Assembly (NCBI RefSeq): GCF_002356075.1
Contig: NZ_AP017902.1
Span: 789,554-853,553 of the forward strand
Direction of reading: 5' to 3'
Length of the DNA: 64,000 nucleotides
Source: Mycoplasmopsis bovigenitalium
GTDB taxonomy: Bacteria; Bacillota_I; Bacilli_A; Mycoplasmatales; Metamycoplasmataceae
The stretch's first letter is position 1. Each line of letters opens with the position of its first letter. The notes below the pieces were generated by a model. The model was not told the origin of the DNA, made no database searches, and was given only the letters and a program-made list of their open reading frames with translations. Below are positions 44,113-54,672 of the stretch, in pieces. The position numbers were made by a program, and so were the translations under genes.

Positions 44113-45180
44113 TTATTTCTGTTTAAAACGAGCGTCTTTTTTTATAAAATCGTTTAATTCATCAACAACTTTTTGTTTATCTTCAATTGATTCTGATGAA
44201 TCCATTTTTGCAACAAACTTTTCAATTGTTTTTTTAAGTTCGTTGTCGTTATTTTTTTCAATATATGAAGCAATTTTTGCTAATAATTCCTTAAATTTTT
44301 CAATAAGAACTTCTAATTTTTTGTCGTATTCAAGATATTTATCAATATTTTTGATAAAATTTTTTTTGATATTTCAAATATGCTGATTAATTTGATTTTC
44401 ATCTAAATTTATAATCTCATTATTAATTTTAATAATCTTGTTGTATTCTTCTTTGTCGATTACTCTAAGGATATATTGTGCTTCTTTAAATATTTGTTCT
44501 CATTGATTTAATGCATATTTTTTGTCATCAAAAATTTCACGTTCTAAAATTCTTGATGCTTTATGTAATTCAGGAGTTGCGGGTAAATCAATTCCATTTT
44601 TAATTTTTTCGTCAAACAAAGGTTTGATGAAGTTAATCAATGAATTCTTACCTTGATTATAAGCTTCTACTATGGCATAATTTTCTTTCGATTCTTTTAC
44701 TTTTTGCTCTGTTTCTGAATTGATTTCGCCAATTCTTTTTTCTTGGATGGCAAAATTAGTTTTAGTGTAATTTAACATTTCAAGATAATCTTGTTTTGTT
44801 AAAGGAACTAAAAAAGTATCAATTAGTTTTTTGCGTAAAATTTCTAGATTGTTTTTATTATCAGCACCATTAATTTCTTTTTTTAATTTAAGAATATCAT
44901 TTGCTTTCTCAAGACTAATTGACTTATAGTGTTTTTCGATAAGATTTATTCTTTGAAGCAAAATGGCTTTCAGATTGTTTAATTCAATTTTTTGTGAATC
45001 CGAGTTATTGCCCCCACCATTCTGACCACTAGAACCTTTAGATGGGTTAGTTTCAATACCATCATCGGGTTGTTTGGGTTTTTCAGGGTTCTTAATATCA
45101 TTAGTTGTTTTAGAACAAGATATTGAAACTACACTAACACTAAATATACTTGATATTGATAAAAATTTATTTAACTTCAT
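44113..45180 (-). CDS. Lipoprotein with helical repeats
   Basis: A 355-residue lipoprotein: signal peptide with lipobox VSISC (Cys about residue 22), a Pro/Gly/Asn-rich linker (about residues 30-65), then a long alpha-helical domain. The domain has repeated modules of the pattern I-x-K-x-x-x-x-L-x-K-x-x-D, resembling the FIVAR-type three-helix units of surface adhesins; that similarity is by eye. TGA is read as Trp twice. Likely surface-exposed. Confidence 0.75.
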
Positions 45181-45324
45181 ATGACCTCTTTACGTAATTG
45201 TTCTATTATACTTTTAAAATTATTTAATTAAATAAATAATGAATATTTTACCAATTCATTCAAAATCAAATTGGAAAAATAAAAAACCTATGCGGTTTTA
45301 TATCTTAGATTATTATTGGTTAAA

Positions 45325-46149
45325 TTAGATGGCTTCTGATTCTGCAGCAACATCTTCTTCATCATCTTCATTATTTCCAATTAATTTATTGATTTTTTCA
45401 ATTGCGGTTTCATAATCATATGTACGAGGGATTGAAGGAATTTGGTCATTTATGCGTTTTAGATCTTCTAATTCTTTTTTACCATCTTCTCCTTCCAATA
45501 TTATTCCAGCTTGCTCCAATAACATTTCATATTCTTTTTTGGCTTCTTCAAGTGGTCTTTCTTTGGTATCGCTCTCATCTGTTTGTACATCATTTTTACT
45601 TAAAAGCTCATTTATTTTTTTGATTGCCGCTTCATAATCTTGAACAGTAGAATTGTCACCAAGAGTTTTATTTATTGATTCCAATTCCGCAATTTGTTCT
45701 TTGTCTAATTCTTCGTCAGAAAATAACAATTTAGCTTCCTTATATTCACTTTCGTATTTTGCTTTTATTTCTGTTAATTGATCATTTTGCTGAGTTTTAG
45801 GTTTTTCTTGATCAGACATAGGATCATCTTGTTGCACTCTGCCATTGTCGGCATTATTTGCTGATGAACCATCTTGATTTGTATTTCCAAATTGTCCTTG
45901 TTTAGCTAAACCATCTTGATTTGTATTTCCAGATTGTCCTTGTTTAGGTTTTTGGTCTTGTTGACCATTTTTATCTGGCGATCCTGGTTTAGAACCTTGA
46001 TCGCCTTGTTGATCTGAGGGATTCATTACTTTATTATTTTTATTTTCTTCTTCTACTTTTTTTACTTCTTTTGTTTTAGTGCATGAAATAGCCACCAATG
46101 GTAAAAATGTAGTTGCACTTGCCAATAGTAAAATTCTTTTATTTTTCAT
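45325..46149 (-). CDS. Repeat-rich variable lipoprotein
   Basis: 274 residues; lipobox VAISC (Cys 23). Residues about 45-125 are a low-complexity Gln/Gly/Asn/Asp/Pro region with an imperfect tandem repeat (KQGQSGNTNQDG then KQGQFGNTNQDG). The C-terminal half holds two copies of a helical unit ending YEAAIKKINELL and YETAIEKINKLI. This architecture is typical of size-variable mycoplasma surface lipoproteins. SD GAGGAGAG precedes the ATG. A weak hairpin at 45285-45300 may end transcription. Confidence 0.8.
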   Translation of the reverse strand: MKNKRILLLASATTFLPLVAISCTKTKEVKKVEEENKNNKVMNPSDQQGDQGSKPGSPDKNGQQDQKPKQGQSGNTNQDGLAKQGQFGNTNQDGSSANNADNGRVQQDDPMSDQEKPKTQQNDQLTEIKAKYESEYKEAKLLFSDEELDKEQIAELESINKTLGDNSTVQDYEAAIKKINELLSKNDVQTDESDTKERPLEEAKKEYEMLLEQAGIILEGEDGKKELEDLKRINDQIPSIPRTYDYETAIEKINKLIGNNEDDEEDVAAESEAI

Positions 46150-46383
46150 TATCTCTCCTCGAAAAATTTATATGGTTATAATATACTAGCTGACTTATTA
46201 ACATGAAATAAATATCTTTATTTATACAATTCATAATTATTTCCATATTTTTTTCATATCAATAAATGCGCAATTATTAAAACTTTTAAATATAAGTTAT
46301 ATTTTTAATTTTTAAATAAGGCTTATTAGTAAATTAATAAGACTAAAAAATCCCTAATTTATAGGGATAAAATATATTAATAA

Positions 46384-47505
46384 TTATTTATTTTTTGCAG
46401 CATTTTCAATTTTAGTTACTAATGGAGTAATAATTTTATTAACTAATTTATTCGCTGCCTTGTCAATGAATTTAATTTTTAAAAGCGCAAATTTTTCAAC
46501 TTTTTTAAGATTGTTAACAATCAATTTAGAAATTTTTTCAGATAAATCCTTAGAAATTACATTCTGATTGTCGATTAATACCATTAAATAAATTGTTTTA
46601 CCTAAATTTTCAATAATGCTATTATCAAATAATTCAGAAAGTTGATCAGCTAGTTTAGCACCTATAGTTCTGACTCTATTTTTTTCTTTAATTTCATCTT
46701 CACTTCAATTTGAATCTGGTTTTTTAAAGTCTAATTTAACATTTTTGGTTTTTATATTGTTTTTTGTGTTTGTTAGTTCGATATTTAATGACCAACCAGC
46801 ATTAATATTTTGATTTATTTTAGTAATTCTAATATCCTTTTCAAAAGTTACATTTTGTGATTTTAAAAAGTCTAAAATCATTTTTTCAGCTGCTTGATAT
46901 TCGGTTTCTTTTTTATCTTTTTTTGCTTCATCAAGCGATGTTTTACCATTTTTAACACTTTTAGTTCCTACTTTATGAATAACATCTTTAAGTTCATTTG
47001 TAAATCATTTTTCAGTTACATAAAAATTATTAAATTCTTTTTGAAGCAATTTTTCAAATTCTTTAGCATCAGACTCAGTTTCGAATTGAACATTTATTTC
47101 TTCTGTTCTAATCTCTGGTTTAAGATTTGTAAAATCAAATTTGTCTACTTTATTAAATATATTTTGCAAGAATTCATTTTTTGTAAATTTTTTAGACAAA
47201 CTTTTGCCTGAAAAATTTACAGATACATTTATAAAGTCATCATTGGATTGAGATGCTTGGTTTAATTGATTAACTAAATCATTTAATTTATCTTTAAGTT
47301 TTAAGTTCTCATCAGTGCTTAACTTAACTTCAAATGTAGTTTTAGCTTTAATTTGTTGCCCTGGTGTTGGATTTGGAATGTTTGTGCCATTTAATTTATC
47401 ATCTTGCTTTTTCTCTGATTTCGCACAAGAAAAAGCAATAAGTGGCAATAATGATACTGGCGATAATGAGCCAAAAATAAATAATTTTTTAAGTGATTTT
47501 TTCAT
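46384..47505 (-). CDS. Lipoprotein behind a (TA)n promoter
   Basis: A 373-residue lipoprotein; ATG 47505 (AAAAGGAGA upstream) was chosen over an in-frame ATG at 47541, because it gives a standard signal peptide with lipobox IAFSC (Cys about 27). The mature domain has two similar-looking strands/helix segments (N-x-x-V-x-F-x-x-E/K) but no known family. The -10 box and a (TA)n repeat upstream suggest phase variation. Confidence 0.75.
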
Positions 47506-47530
47506 GATTCTCCTTTTATCAAGTGTAAAC

Positions 47531-47561
47531 ATTATATACATATATATATATATATATATAT
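47531..47561 (-). promoter_or_regulatory. Promoter with (TA)n dinucleotide repeat
   Basis: On the minus strand TGTATATAAT (extended -10, 47531-47536) is directly preceded by an uninterrupted TA repeat of about ten units (47541-47561), which fills the -10/-35 spacer. Slippage would change the spacing. Confidence 0.6.
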
Positions 47562-47759
47562 GAAAAACATATAGTTAAAAAATCACATAAAGATGGAAAT
47601 TTAGAGTATTTTCCCAACTAAATTTATTTAAATTTTAAATTTTCAAACACCAAATAATATTAAAACTAATCAAATATTGCAAAAATCACTCAAAAATAAA
47701 AGGGAAAAATAAACATAGTTTTTCACATACCGCAGTTTTTGAAAGCCATTTTTGCTTAC

Positions 47760-47787
47760 TTGCTTATTTTTTTTTTTTTTGTATACT
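47760..47787 (+). promoter_or_regulatory. T14-tract promoter
   Basis: TTGCTT (47760-47765), a spacer of 16 nt made of A, T14 and G, then TATACT (47782-47787). The homopolymer sits between -35 and -10, as in phase-variable mycoplasma surface genes. Confidence 0.65.
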
Positions 47788-47843
47788 AATGTTGCAGCAA
47801 TCAATTAAGCAAAATTTATAAAAATATTGAGGAGATGAACTTT

Positions 47844-48312
47844 ATGGGCATATTAATTTGCGAAAATTGTAATAAATTTTTTAATAACAATCAAGATATT
47901 TGTGATGTGTGTCAAAATAAATTAAAAATGTACTATTCAAGTGAAATTTTCGAGAACAAAAAATAAAAAAAGTCAAGATGAAAATCAAAATTGCGAAAAC
48001 AAACACAATGACCAACAAGCGGAATATACATCAAACACAATAAAAATAGTGCAAAGAGAAACATACCTTGACACTATTTCAAACAATTGAGCTTATTTCG
48101 GTATCATTTTTGCCATTCTATTTCCACTAGTGGGATTAATTGTTTCATCAATCGCTTATCATAGGTCAGGCAGTTTAGAGGGACGTGGAGAAACATTATC
48201 TAAGGTGTCAATTTCAATTTCAATAATTCTAATGATTATTGACATTATCATTTTAATAATTATATTTGTAAGTCGCTCCGCTCATCCTATTACACATAGC
48301 AGTTGAAGATAA
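47844..48312 (+). pseudogene. Zinc-ribbon membrane protein, split by a shift in an A6 run
   Basis: The first frame codes for a zinc ribbon (CENC...CDVC) and stops after 40 codons. The frame resumes one base off with KSQDENQN and continues with two to three hydrophobic helices (GIIFAILFPLVGLIVSSIAY and ISISIILMIIDIIILIIIF), resembling zinc-ribbon plus DUF4190-like proteins, up to TAA 48310-48312. Removing one A from the A6 run at 47958-47963 joins the two. SD GAGGAGATG precedes the ATG, and a T14 promoter lies upstream. It may be a slipped phase-variable gene or a decayed one. Confidence 0.65.
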
Positions 48313-48330
48313 TTTTTTGAAAAGGTAAAT

Positions 48331-48355
48331 AAATAGAATTTGGTTCTATTTTTTT
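48331..48355 (+). terminator. Terminator
   Basis: Stem AATAGAA/TTCTATT, loop TTTGG and a T run. Confidence 0.7.
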
Positions 48356-48362
48356 ATTAAAA

Positions 48363-48394
48363 ACAACACAGTAATTAGCTAAATACTGTGTTGT
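48363..48394 (-). terminator. Terminator of the accessory minus-strand cluster
   Basis: An 11-bp perfect stem ACAACACAGTA/TACTGTGTTGT with a 10-nt loop, followed by TTTT on the minus strand. Confidence 0.7.
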
Positions 48395-48425
48395 GATTGA
48401 ATTTTTATTGAAAAAGTTCAATAAA

Positions 48426-48740
48426 CTAATTAATATTTAATGCATCATCAATTATATTTATAGCGTTTTCATAAGGAGTGTATTTATTTGGATTACTTAC
48501 AACATCACGCTCTAAATTTGACGGCACTTCTAAATCGATTTTGTTGTTGAATTCTTTATTTGTGCTTGCACCTATTAAATAATAATTGTTATCGTTGTTG
48601 TCGCTTTTGACAAAGCATACAGCAATACTAATTTCACTACTAAACAATTTATATTCACTAGAATCGATTCAATTTTGAATATATTTTTTATAAGATTCAA
48701 TTAATTCCCGAGTTTCCCAGTTTCAAATAGCATACTTTAT
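48426..48740 (-). CDS. Small soluble protein after the orphan cassette; candidate immunity protein
   Basis: The frame is open from 48752 and ends at TAA 48426; it reads two TGA as Trp. No ATG/GTG/TTG start fits near the 5' end: AGAGGGGAA leads to ATA (48740) in frame, or to an ATG at 48733 in another frame that stops after ten codons. So the start may be unusual, or a small frameshift occurred. The ~104-residue acidic protein (SYKKYIQNWIDSSEY..., YENAINIIDDALNIN) has no recognised domain. It follows directly the orphan cassette copy. Confidence 0.5.
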
Positions 48741-48747
48741 TTCCCCT

Positions 48748-48996
48748 CTATCCTAAATTATCAAATTTCACCTTATTAGGAAATGTTTTTATATATCAGC
48801 CATATTTACTGCTGTATACCTTCATCATATTCCAAACACTTAATTCAAAATTTGTAAATTTTAGCATTTCTTCTAATGATTTTATTTCACCGGTTTCAGT
48901 ATTTTTAAAATATAAATTTTTACCACCTATACCACCTTTATAATAAAGTTTATCCATTGGGGTCTCATTAATGACTATTCGTTTAATATTTTTCGC
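48748..48996 (-). pseudogene. Orphan copy of the effector C-terminal cassette
   Basis: An 82-codon frame that begins right after an in-frame TAG and has no start codon. It is about 80 percent identical at protein level to the last ~80 residues of the effector-like protein at 49841-51187 (shared pieces KNI-K, VNETPMDK, GGKNL, FKNTETGEIKSLEEMLK, KTFPNKVKFDNLG). It looks like a displaced C-terminal module available for recombination. Confidence 0.7.
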
Positions 48997-49015
48997 CTAA
49001 ACTTTTACTAAAAAA

Positions 49016-49825
49016 TTATTTTTGGTTTTTAAAAAAATGTTCATAAATATACTCTCTATTTTTTCATAACCATGAAAAGTTTTCTTTTTCAAATCTAACA
49101 CCATTTACAGAAATATTTTGATAATTGCATACAACACAAAAATAAAATTCATTACAAAATTCTTCGTAACTCTGGCATGACTTTAAGATTTCAACAATAG
49201 TTTTAAAATTAGAATTCTCTATGGTTCGTTCTAATTTAAGATTAAATTTTACAAAAACTTCAAGCATTTCCTTATTTTCTACATCTGGTGTGTTTTCTAT
49301 CAATAACTCATCAGGTAATTTATCGTTTTTATCTTTTCATTCTATTAGGATTTTTTTAATACTAAAAAATGTATATATTTTAAAAATAGTCTTTAAGTTA
49401 TTTGTTATAGTGAAAATAGGTAAAAAGCAAAAATAAAGACATGTTTCAACAAAATCATATACATTAAAACTCGATTGTTGCAACTCTTTTCAATTAACTA
49501 TAAAAATTGAAATGCTGACAATTTGTAAAATAAAAGAAGCTAAACCTAGAATACTACATATGATAATTTCTTTTTTTCAAAATTTTAATTTAGAGTCAAA
49601 TATATTGAAACAAATTTTATTTACTTTTCTTTGTTTATTTTTATTAATGTTATTCATCAATGATGAATAATTATCCTTTAATATTTTTTTATAGGTGATA
49701 CTATTAACTTTTTTGAACCATAAACATGTCAATGAACATAACCAGTCAGCTAATATGAAAAGCAATCAAAAGATTATGGCTATAATTAATTTGCCAAAGG
49801 CTGTGAGCAAACCATCTTGAAACAA
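49016..49825 (-). CDS. Membrane protein following the effector; candidate immunity protein
   Basis: A 269-residue frame reading TGA=Trp at four or more places. I start at TTG 49825 after GAGAGAGG, giving M-F-Q-D-G-L-L-T-A-F. Hydrophobic helices lie at about residues 10-45 (LIIAIIFWLLFILADWLCSL), 85-110 (IIICSILGLASFILQIVSIS) and 125-145 (LYFCFLPIFTITNN); the C-terminal 110 residues are acidic and soluble. No family recognised. It lies 15 bases after the effector-like gene and 17 bases before the orphan cassette. Confidence 0.6.
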
Positions 49826-49840
49826 TGTTATACCTCTCTC

Positions 49841-51187
49841 CTAGCCCAAATTATCAAATTTAACTTTGTTAGGAAATGTTTTGATATATCATCCATATTT
49901 TTTGCTATATACCTTTAGCATTTTTCATGAGCTCAACTCAAAATTTGTATACTTTAGCATTTCCTCTAATGATTTTATTTCACCAGTTTCAGTATTTTTA
50001 AAATGCAAATTCTTACCGCCAACGCCCCCTTCTCAATAAGGCTTATCCATAGGTGTTTCATTAACTACTATTCATTTAATATTTTTCATATTGCCAATTT
50101 GGATTGATATTTGCTCTGTTACTAACTTCAACTTATCCATTCTTTCTTGAAATTTATTATATTCATTTATGCTAACCGACAGATCATAAATATTTATCAT
50201 TACACCAAAACTAGATAACCTCGAGCTAATAGTGCTAAGCTTAATAGCGCGTTCAGTAATTTTATAGTTAATTAATGATAATGCTTTAAATTTGGCATAC
50301 TCAATACTTACAGAAAATGAAACTGCTTTTTTTATTACTCATGATGTGGGCTTTGTCTTTCACTCTTTAAAATTATTAATTAATTTTAAAACTAATGCCT
50401 GTTTTTTCTCAAAACTATTTATGATAATATCTAACATCGTAGAAATGGCTCCAAAAGTGGCAGCTGCTGCTGTTGCTCCTGTTGCAAATGGTAATGTTGC
50501 ACCAAGGGTTGAAGGAGCTAATGCATAAAGACCAGCGGCAAGAGCACCTGCAGCAAAAGCTCCAGCTTTGAAGGCCATTGAGGCTATTCTTAGGTTTTTG
50601 ATTTTCTTTGCTAGTGGATTAACTTTTTCTTCTATATTTTTTAACAATTCTTCAAACCTAGAAATTTCTTGAAAGATGTTTTTGCCATTTTCTGTGCCAT
50701 CATCATTTACAGCAAATTTATTTTTTGCATCGGTAACAATTCTTTTATAGTAGCTATCAAATTGTTTATTTAATTCTTTTTTCTCATTTTTAGACTTTCT
50801 TTTTTCTTCTAACAGCTTATTTCTTATTTGCTTAAATAAATTTTTCTTAAAGTCCTCTTTATTTAGATCAATATTTTTTATGGCATCTTCGCTTAATAAA
50901 TTTGCTTTTTTATATTTATTTATTAAAGCGTCGCATAATTGATCTTTTTCGCTTTCAGTTATGCTGTTCATTATTTGTTTAGTGGATGCTTTTTCCTTAT
51001 TCATTTTATTTGTAAGTGAGTCAAAAAGTTCACTATTTTCATTAATCATATTATTGAAAAGTTTTGTTAATTGCTCATTATTAACATCATTTTCACTATC
51101 AATACCATTTTGAGCTTGCACAACCGAAACGGGTGTTAAACTGGTAAATGTGTTTATTTGTTTTGAAATTGAAAATACATTTTTCAT
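49841..51187 (-). CDS. Effector-like protein with hydrophobic Gly/Ala core and swappable C-terminal cassette
   Basis: A 448-residue frame after reading TGA=Trp. The N-terminus (MKNVFSISKQINTFTSLTPVSVVQA) is weakly signal-like. Residues about 30-195 are charged and helical (coiled-coil type). Residues about 205-260 are a Gly/Ala-rich hydrophobic hairpin (FKAGAFAAGALAAGLYAL, GATLPFATGATAAAATFG). After a helical linker, the last ~80 residues (KNIKWIVVNETPMDK... to DNLG) form a distinct module found again as an orphan at 48748-48996. The layout recalls polymorphic toxins, but no known toxin domain is identified. Confidence 0.65.
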
Positions 51188-51256
51188 ATTACTCCGTTAT
51201 TTAAAAATCTTATTTTTAAAGGTTTATTAATATAGTATATTCTTAAATTAAATTTT

Positions 51257-51320
51257 TCTGGAATGAGTAAAATTCGGGTGTGTTGCTTGTCAAGCAATTT
51301 AATATCGTAAATATTATACG
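51257..51320 (-). promoter_or_regulatory. Upstream element shared with the restriction locus
   Basis: On the minus strand TTGACA, a CA/CCCG-rich stretch and TTTTACTCATTC lie upstream of the effector gene. A similar stretch with the same TTTTACTCATTC lies at 57957-58021 upstream of the restriction-modification gene. It could be a shared promoter or operator. Confidence 0.4.
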
Positions 51321-51326
51321 CTAATT

Positions 51327-51380
51327 TAAACCAGGACAAAAAAGTTAACACTGAGGTATTGGCTTTTTTGTCCTAGTTTA
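51327..51380. repeat. Solo IS-end palindrome (54 bp)
   Basis: TAAACCAGGACAAAAAAG... to ...CTTTTTTGTCCTAGTTTA forms a near-complete palindrome and matches the first 55 bp of the IS copies. No transposase is attached. It lies just downstream of the minus-strand gene at 51441 and could act as its terminator. Confidence 0.8.
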
Positions 51381-51440
51381 TTGCACTTGCTTTTTTAGTG
51401 TCTTTTTTAGCGTTTTTACCTATAAAATTTTGATGTAATA

Positions 51441-52031
51441 TTACCTCTCTAATTCGCATTTTTGGGCGATATTTTGAACCTTGAAATCGAGTATAAAAAT
51501 CGTCAACTTCGATATGAATTTTCTTGTAATTTTTCGCTTAAATACCGACGTATTTTCGTTATATTTTTTGTCATTTTTTTCAATAATTTGCTGCGATATT
51601 TTAAAGCGTTTTTTCTTCTCATATAGCAACTGTTTAGATGGTTTTAAATTAACTAATTCATTAGGTAATTTTTGATTATTTAAATCACTTATAATGCAGA
51701 ATTTTATTAAATCAAAATCATATTTTGAACATTTTAAACGCTTAATAATATCGTCGTGATAATGCGTTATTCGATGCTTTTTGCCCCTTGCATCTATGTA
51801 TTCATACATCGTATAATTTAGTTTAAAAATACCTCCAGGCGTTATTCAACACTTGGATTTTCTTTTAGAAATCTTTCATTCTGGGTGTAATATAAAACGA
51901 TTTTTTGTTCTAAATTCTTGTTCTATCACATTTAATTCTTGTGCTTTTTTAGCATAAAAATTACTTAAATATAAGTCATTGTTAAATATATTAATATGAA
52001 AATCAATAGCATAAAAATTATGAAAAAACAT
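51441..52031 (-). CDS. Hypothetical basic protein
   Basis: A 196-residue frame from ATG 52031 to TAG/TAA near 51441, reading two TGA as Trp (HPEWKIS, KCWITPGG). The protein is basic with many Lys, His and Tyr, without hydrophobic helices. No domain recognised. It follows 24 bases after the stop of the PemK-like gene on the same strand, and is followed by a solo palindrome. Confidence 0.6.
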
Positions 52032-52055
52032 AGTACAACTATGCTTTAATATACA

Positions 52056-53267
52056 TTACATACGCATTGTTCTGCGTTTTTTGATTTGGTGTTCTGGCTC
52101 TTGCTCAAGTTCTTGTGAATTTTGATTTAAAAGGTTTCTTTTTTCTAATTCTTCATCAATGATTGAAGTGTTTTCAACACAATATCTTTCTTTAATAAAT
52201 CAAGTAGATATCTCTTCCATTGGTCAACCAGAATTGCCGAATATTTCTTTACTAAAATCTTTAAACTCATTGCTAAAAACACTTTTATCAATTCATTCAC
52301 CTAAAGATTCTTTTTCATAAGCGTTTTTGAATTCTAAAAGTTCATTATCTTCTACATTAAAGAAAAAATAGTCTTGTTGAATTTTGGTTAATTTGTCTGA
52401 ATTGATGCGAAATTCATCATAAAAATTTAAACTTGTTCTTCTTTTACCTCAAGGAAGAGTAAGACTACTCCATATAGTTCCATCTGATACTCTATAATCT
52501 CTAAATTCTTCTGTGTTAAGGATATCTTTTTTAACTAAATCGATAATTTCAACGACATTATAACCTTTATCTAATAGTTCATTGTCATATAGATAATGAT
52601 AAATGGGGGTGTAAATCCTATCAACCTTTAATTCTTCTTTTGCTATATCTATTCCAGCATCAACTGGATTTAGTTCTGCCATTGTGCGGTTTGTTCTATG
52701 ATAACTAACAACAAAAGCATTGGCTTTTCTAATTGTTTCAGTTTCTTTATTATCAAATAGATTTTTTCATCATCCTTTTTCTTGCTCAAAACTTGCTTGG
52801 CTTGCATACAGTAATTCGGGTTCAATAATAGGTTCTTGTTTATCGTTATATCCTGTAATACTTAAATTCATTAATGAGATGTGGTCATTTTTAAAGTTCT
52901 TCTCAATCTCAGTGATAATTTGCATTGCATAATTAAAAGGGAGTTGATCTACTCTCGGAAAATTATCTTCTCCATAAGCAACTTCAAAATCTTTTGAGCG
53001 CATTCTAAAAATTTGTGAACAATCAAGTAAACTATCTTTAAAAAATAAAGAATCAGAATTTGTTGCACTTGCAGGAATAAAAATTTCTGTAGAAAATCTG
53101 TCTTTTCCCATTTTCTCTTTATTAGCACTTCGCGCTTTAACAAAATAATACATATCCTCATTACCGTTATATCAAATAACAACAGGATGTCCATTAATTG
53201 GTTGCCCAAAAACATTAAAAAGTATATTATGTTTAGGTAAATATGGGGTGAATTTATCAAATTGCAT
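52056..53267 (-). CDS. PemK/MazF-like N-terminal domain protein, paralogue 1
   Basis: A 403-residue frame (TGA=Trp). The N-terminal ~130 residues show a PemK/MazF-like pattern: GHPVVIWYN strand, YYFVKARSA, FIPASATNSDS, and LFFKDSLLDCSQIFRM resembling the S-x-x-l-x-D-Q-I-R strand of MazF toxins. The rest is helical and acidic, ending in a basic KKRRTMRM tail. The family call is by eye only. It has a paralogue directly upstream (53410-54597) with the same promoter/RBS block (GGAGGCAAATTTTT-ATG). Confidence 0.5.
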
Positions 53268-53335
53268 AAAAATTTGCCTCCAAAATTTCTTATATTTAAA
53301 TTATATTATTTTGCCATAAATGAAAAAGCGCTTGC

Positions 53336-53389
53336 TAAACCAGGACAAAAAAGTTAACACTGAGGTGTTGGCTTTTTTGTCATGGTTTA
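53336..53389. repeat. Solo IS-end palindrome (54 bp)
   Basis: Same element as at 51327 with TAAACCAGGACAAAAAAG and CTTTTTTGTCATGGTTTA ends. It lies in the gap between the two PemK-like paralogues, just after the upstream one's stop. Confidence 0.8.
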
Positions 53390-53409
53390 CAACTATGTTT
53401 TAATATACA

Positions 53410-54597
53410 TTACATACGCATTTTTCTGTGTTTTTGGACTTGTTGCTTAAGTTCATGTGAATTTTGATTTAAAAGGTTTCTGTTTTCTAATTCCTCATCG
53501 ATGATTGAATTATTTTCAATGCGGAATCTTTTTTGGATGTATCAACTAGCCATTTTTTCTATTGGCAAATAGTAATCTTCAAATTCTTGTTTGATATAAT
53601 CTTCAAATTCATTGATAAAACAACTATTGTCAATTCATTCACCTAATGATTCATTTTCATAAGCCTTTTTGAATTCTAAAAGTTCATTATCTTTTACATT
53701 ATTGAAAAAATGGTCTTGTTGAATCTTAGTTAATTTGTCTGAATTGATGCGATATTCATCAACACTATTTAAACTTGTTCTTCTTTTGCCTCAACGAAGT
53801 GTAAGACTACCTCAAACATCAGCATCAGATACTTTATAGTCTTTAAATTCTTCTGTGTTAAAGATATCTCTTTTGACTAAATCGATAATTTCAACGACAT
53901 TATAACCTTTATCCAATAGTTCATTATCATATATATAATGATAAATAGGATAGTTAATTCTATATCTTAACTCTTCATTTACTATATAAATACCATCTTT
54001 AATAGAATTTAATTCGGCTGCTTGGTGCGTTTTCTTAAAATAATCATCTACAAACTTATTAACTTTTCCTATGGTTTCATTATTAGTTAAATTATGATAT
54101 CATCCTTTTTCTTGCTCAAAACTACCTCCACTCGCATATAGCAATTCTGGTTCAATAATAGGTTCTTGTTTATCGTCATACCCTGTAATACTTACATTCA
54201 TTAATGAGATGTGGTCATTTTTAAGGTTTTTTTCAATTTCATTGATAATTTGTGTAGCGTAATTAAAAGGGAGTTCATCCACACTTAAAGTCTTATTATT
54301 TCCATAAGCAACTTCAAAATCTTTCCCACGCATTCTAAAAATTTGTGAACAGTCAAGTAGACTATCTTTAAAAAATAAAGAATCAGAATTTGTTGCACTT
54401 GCAGGAATAAGAATTTCTGTTGGTAATTTATCTCTTATTATTCCTTTTTTAGAAGCACTTCGTGCTTTGGCAAAATAATACATATCCTCGTTATCGTTAT
54501 ATCAAATAACAACAGGGTGTCTATCTATTGGTTGCCCAAAAACATTAAAAAGTATATTATGTTTAGGTAAATATGGGGTGAATTTATCAAATTGCAT
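53410..54597 (-). CDS. PemK/MazF-like N-terminal domain protein, paralogue 2
   Basis: A 395-residue frame closely similar to the downstream paralogue over the N-terminal ~160 residues and again over the C-terminal part (DKGYNVVEIIDLVK, LRWGKRRTSLN, INSDKLTKIQQD), with a more divergent middle (about residues 165-205) and C-terminal region. It starts with the same MQFDKFTPYLPKHNILFNVFGQPI. TGA=Trp is needed at several sites. The pair arose by tandem duplication with divergence. A TATAAT lies on the minus strand upstream of the ATG. Confidence 0.5.
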
Positions 54598-54651
54598 AAA
54601 AAATTTGCCTCCAAAATGTCTTATATTTAAATTATATTATTTCGGCATAAA

Positions 54652-54672
54652 TGAAAAAGCGCTTGCGCGCCT
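54652..54672 (-). terminator. Terminator of the restriction locus
   Basis: Stem with GCGC-GCAA-GCGC core followed by a T run on the minus strand, right after the specificity ORF stop. Confidence 0.6.
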
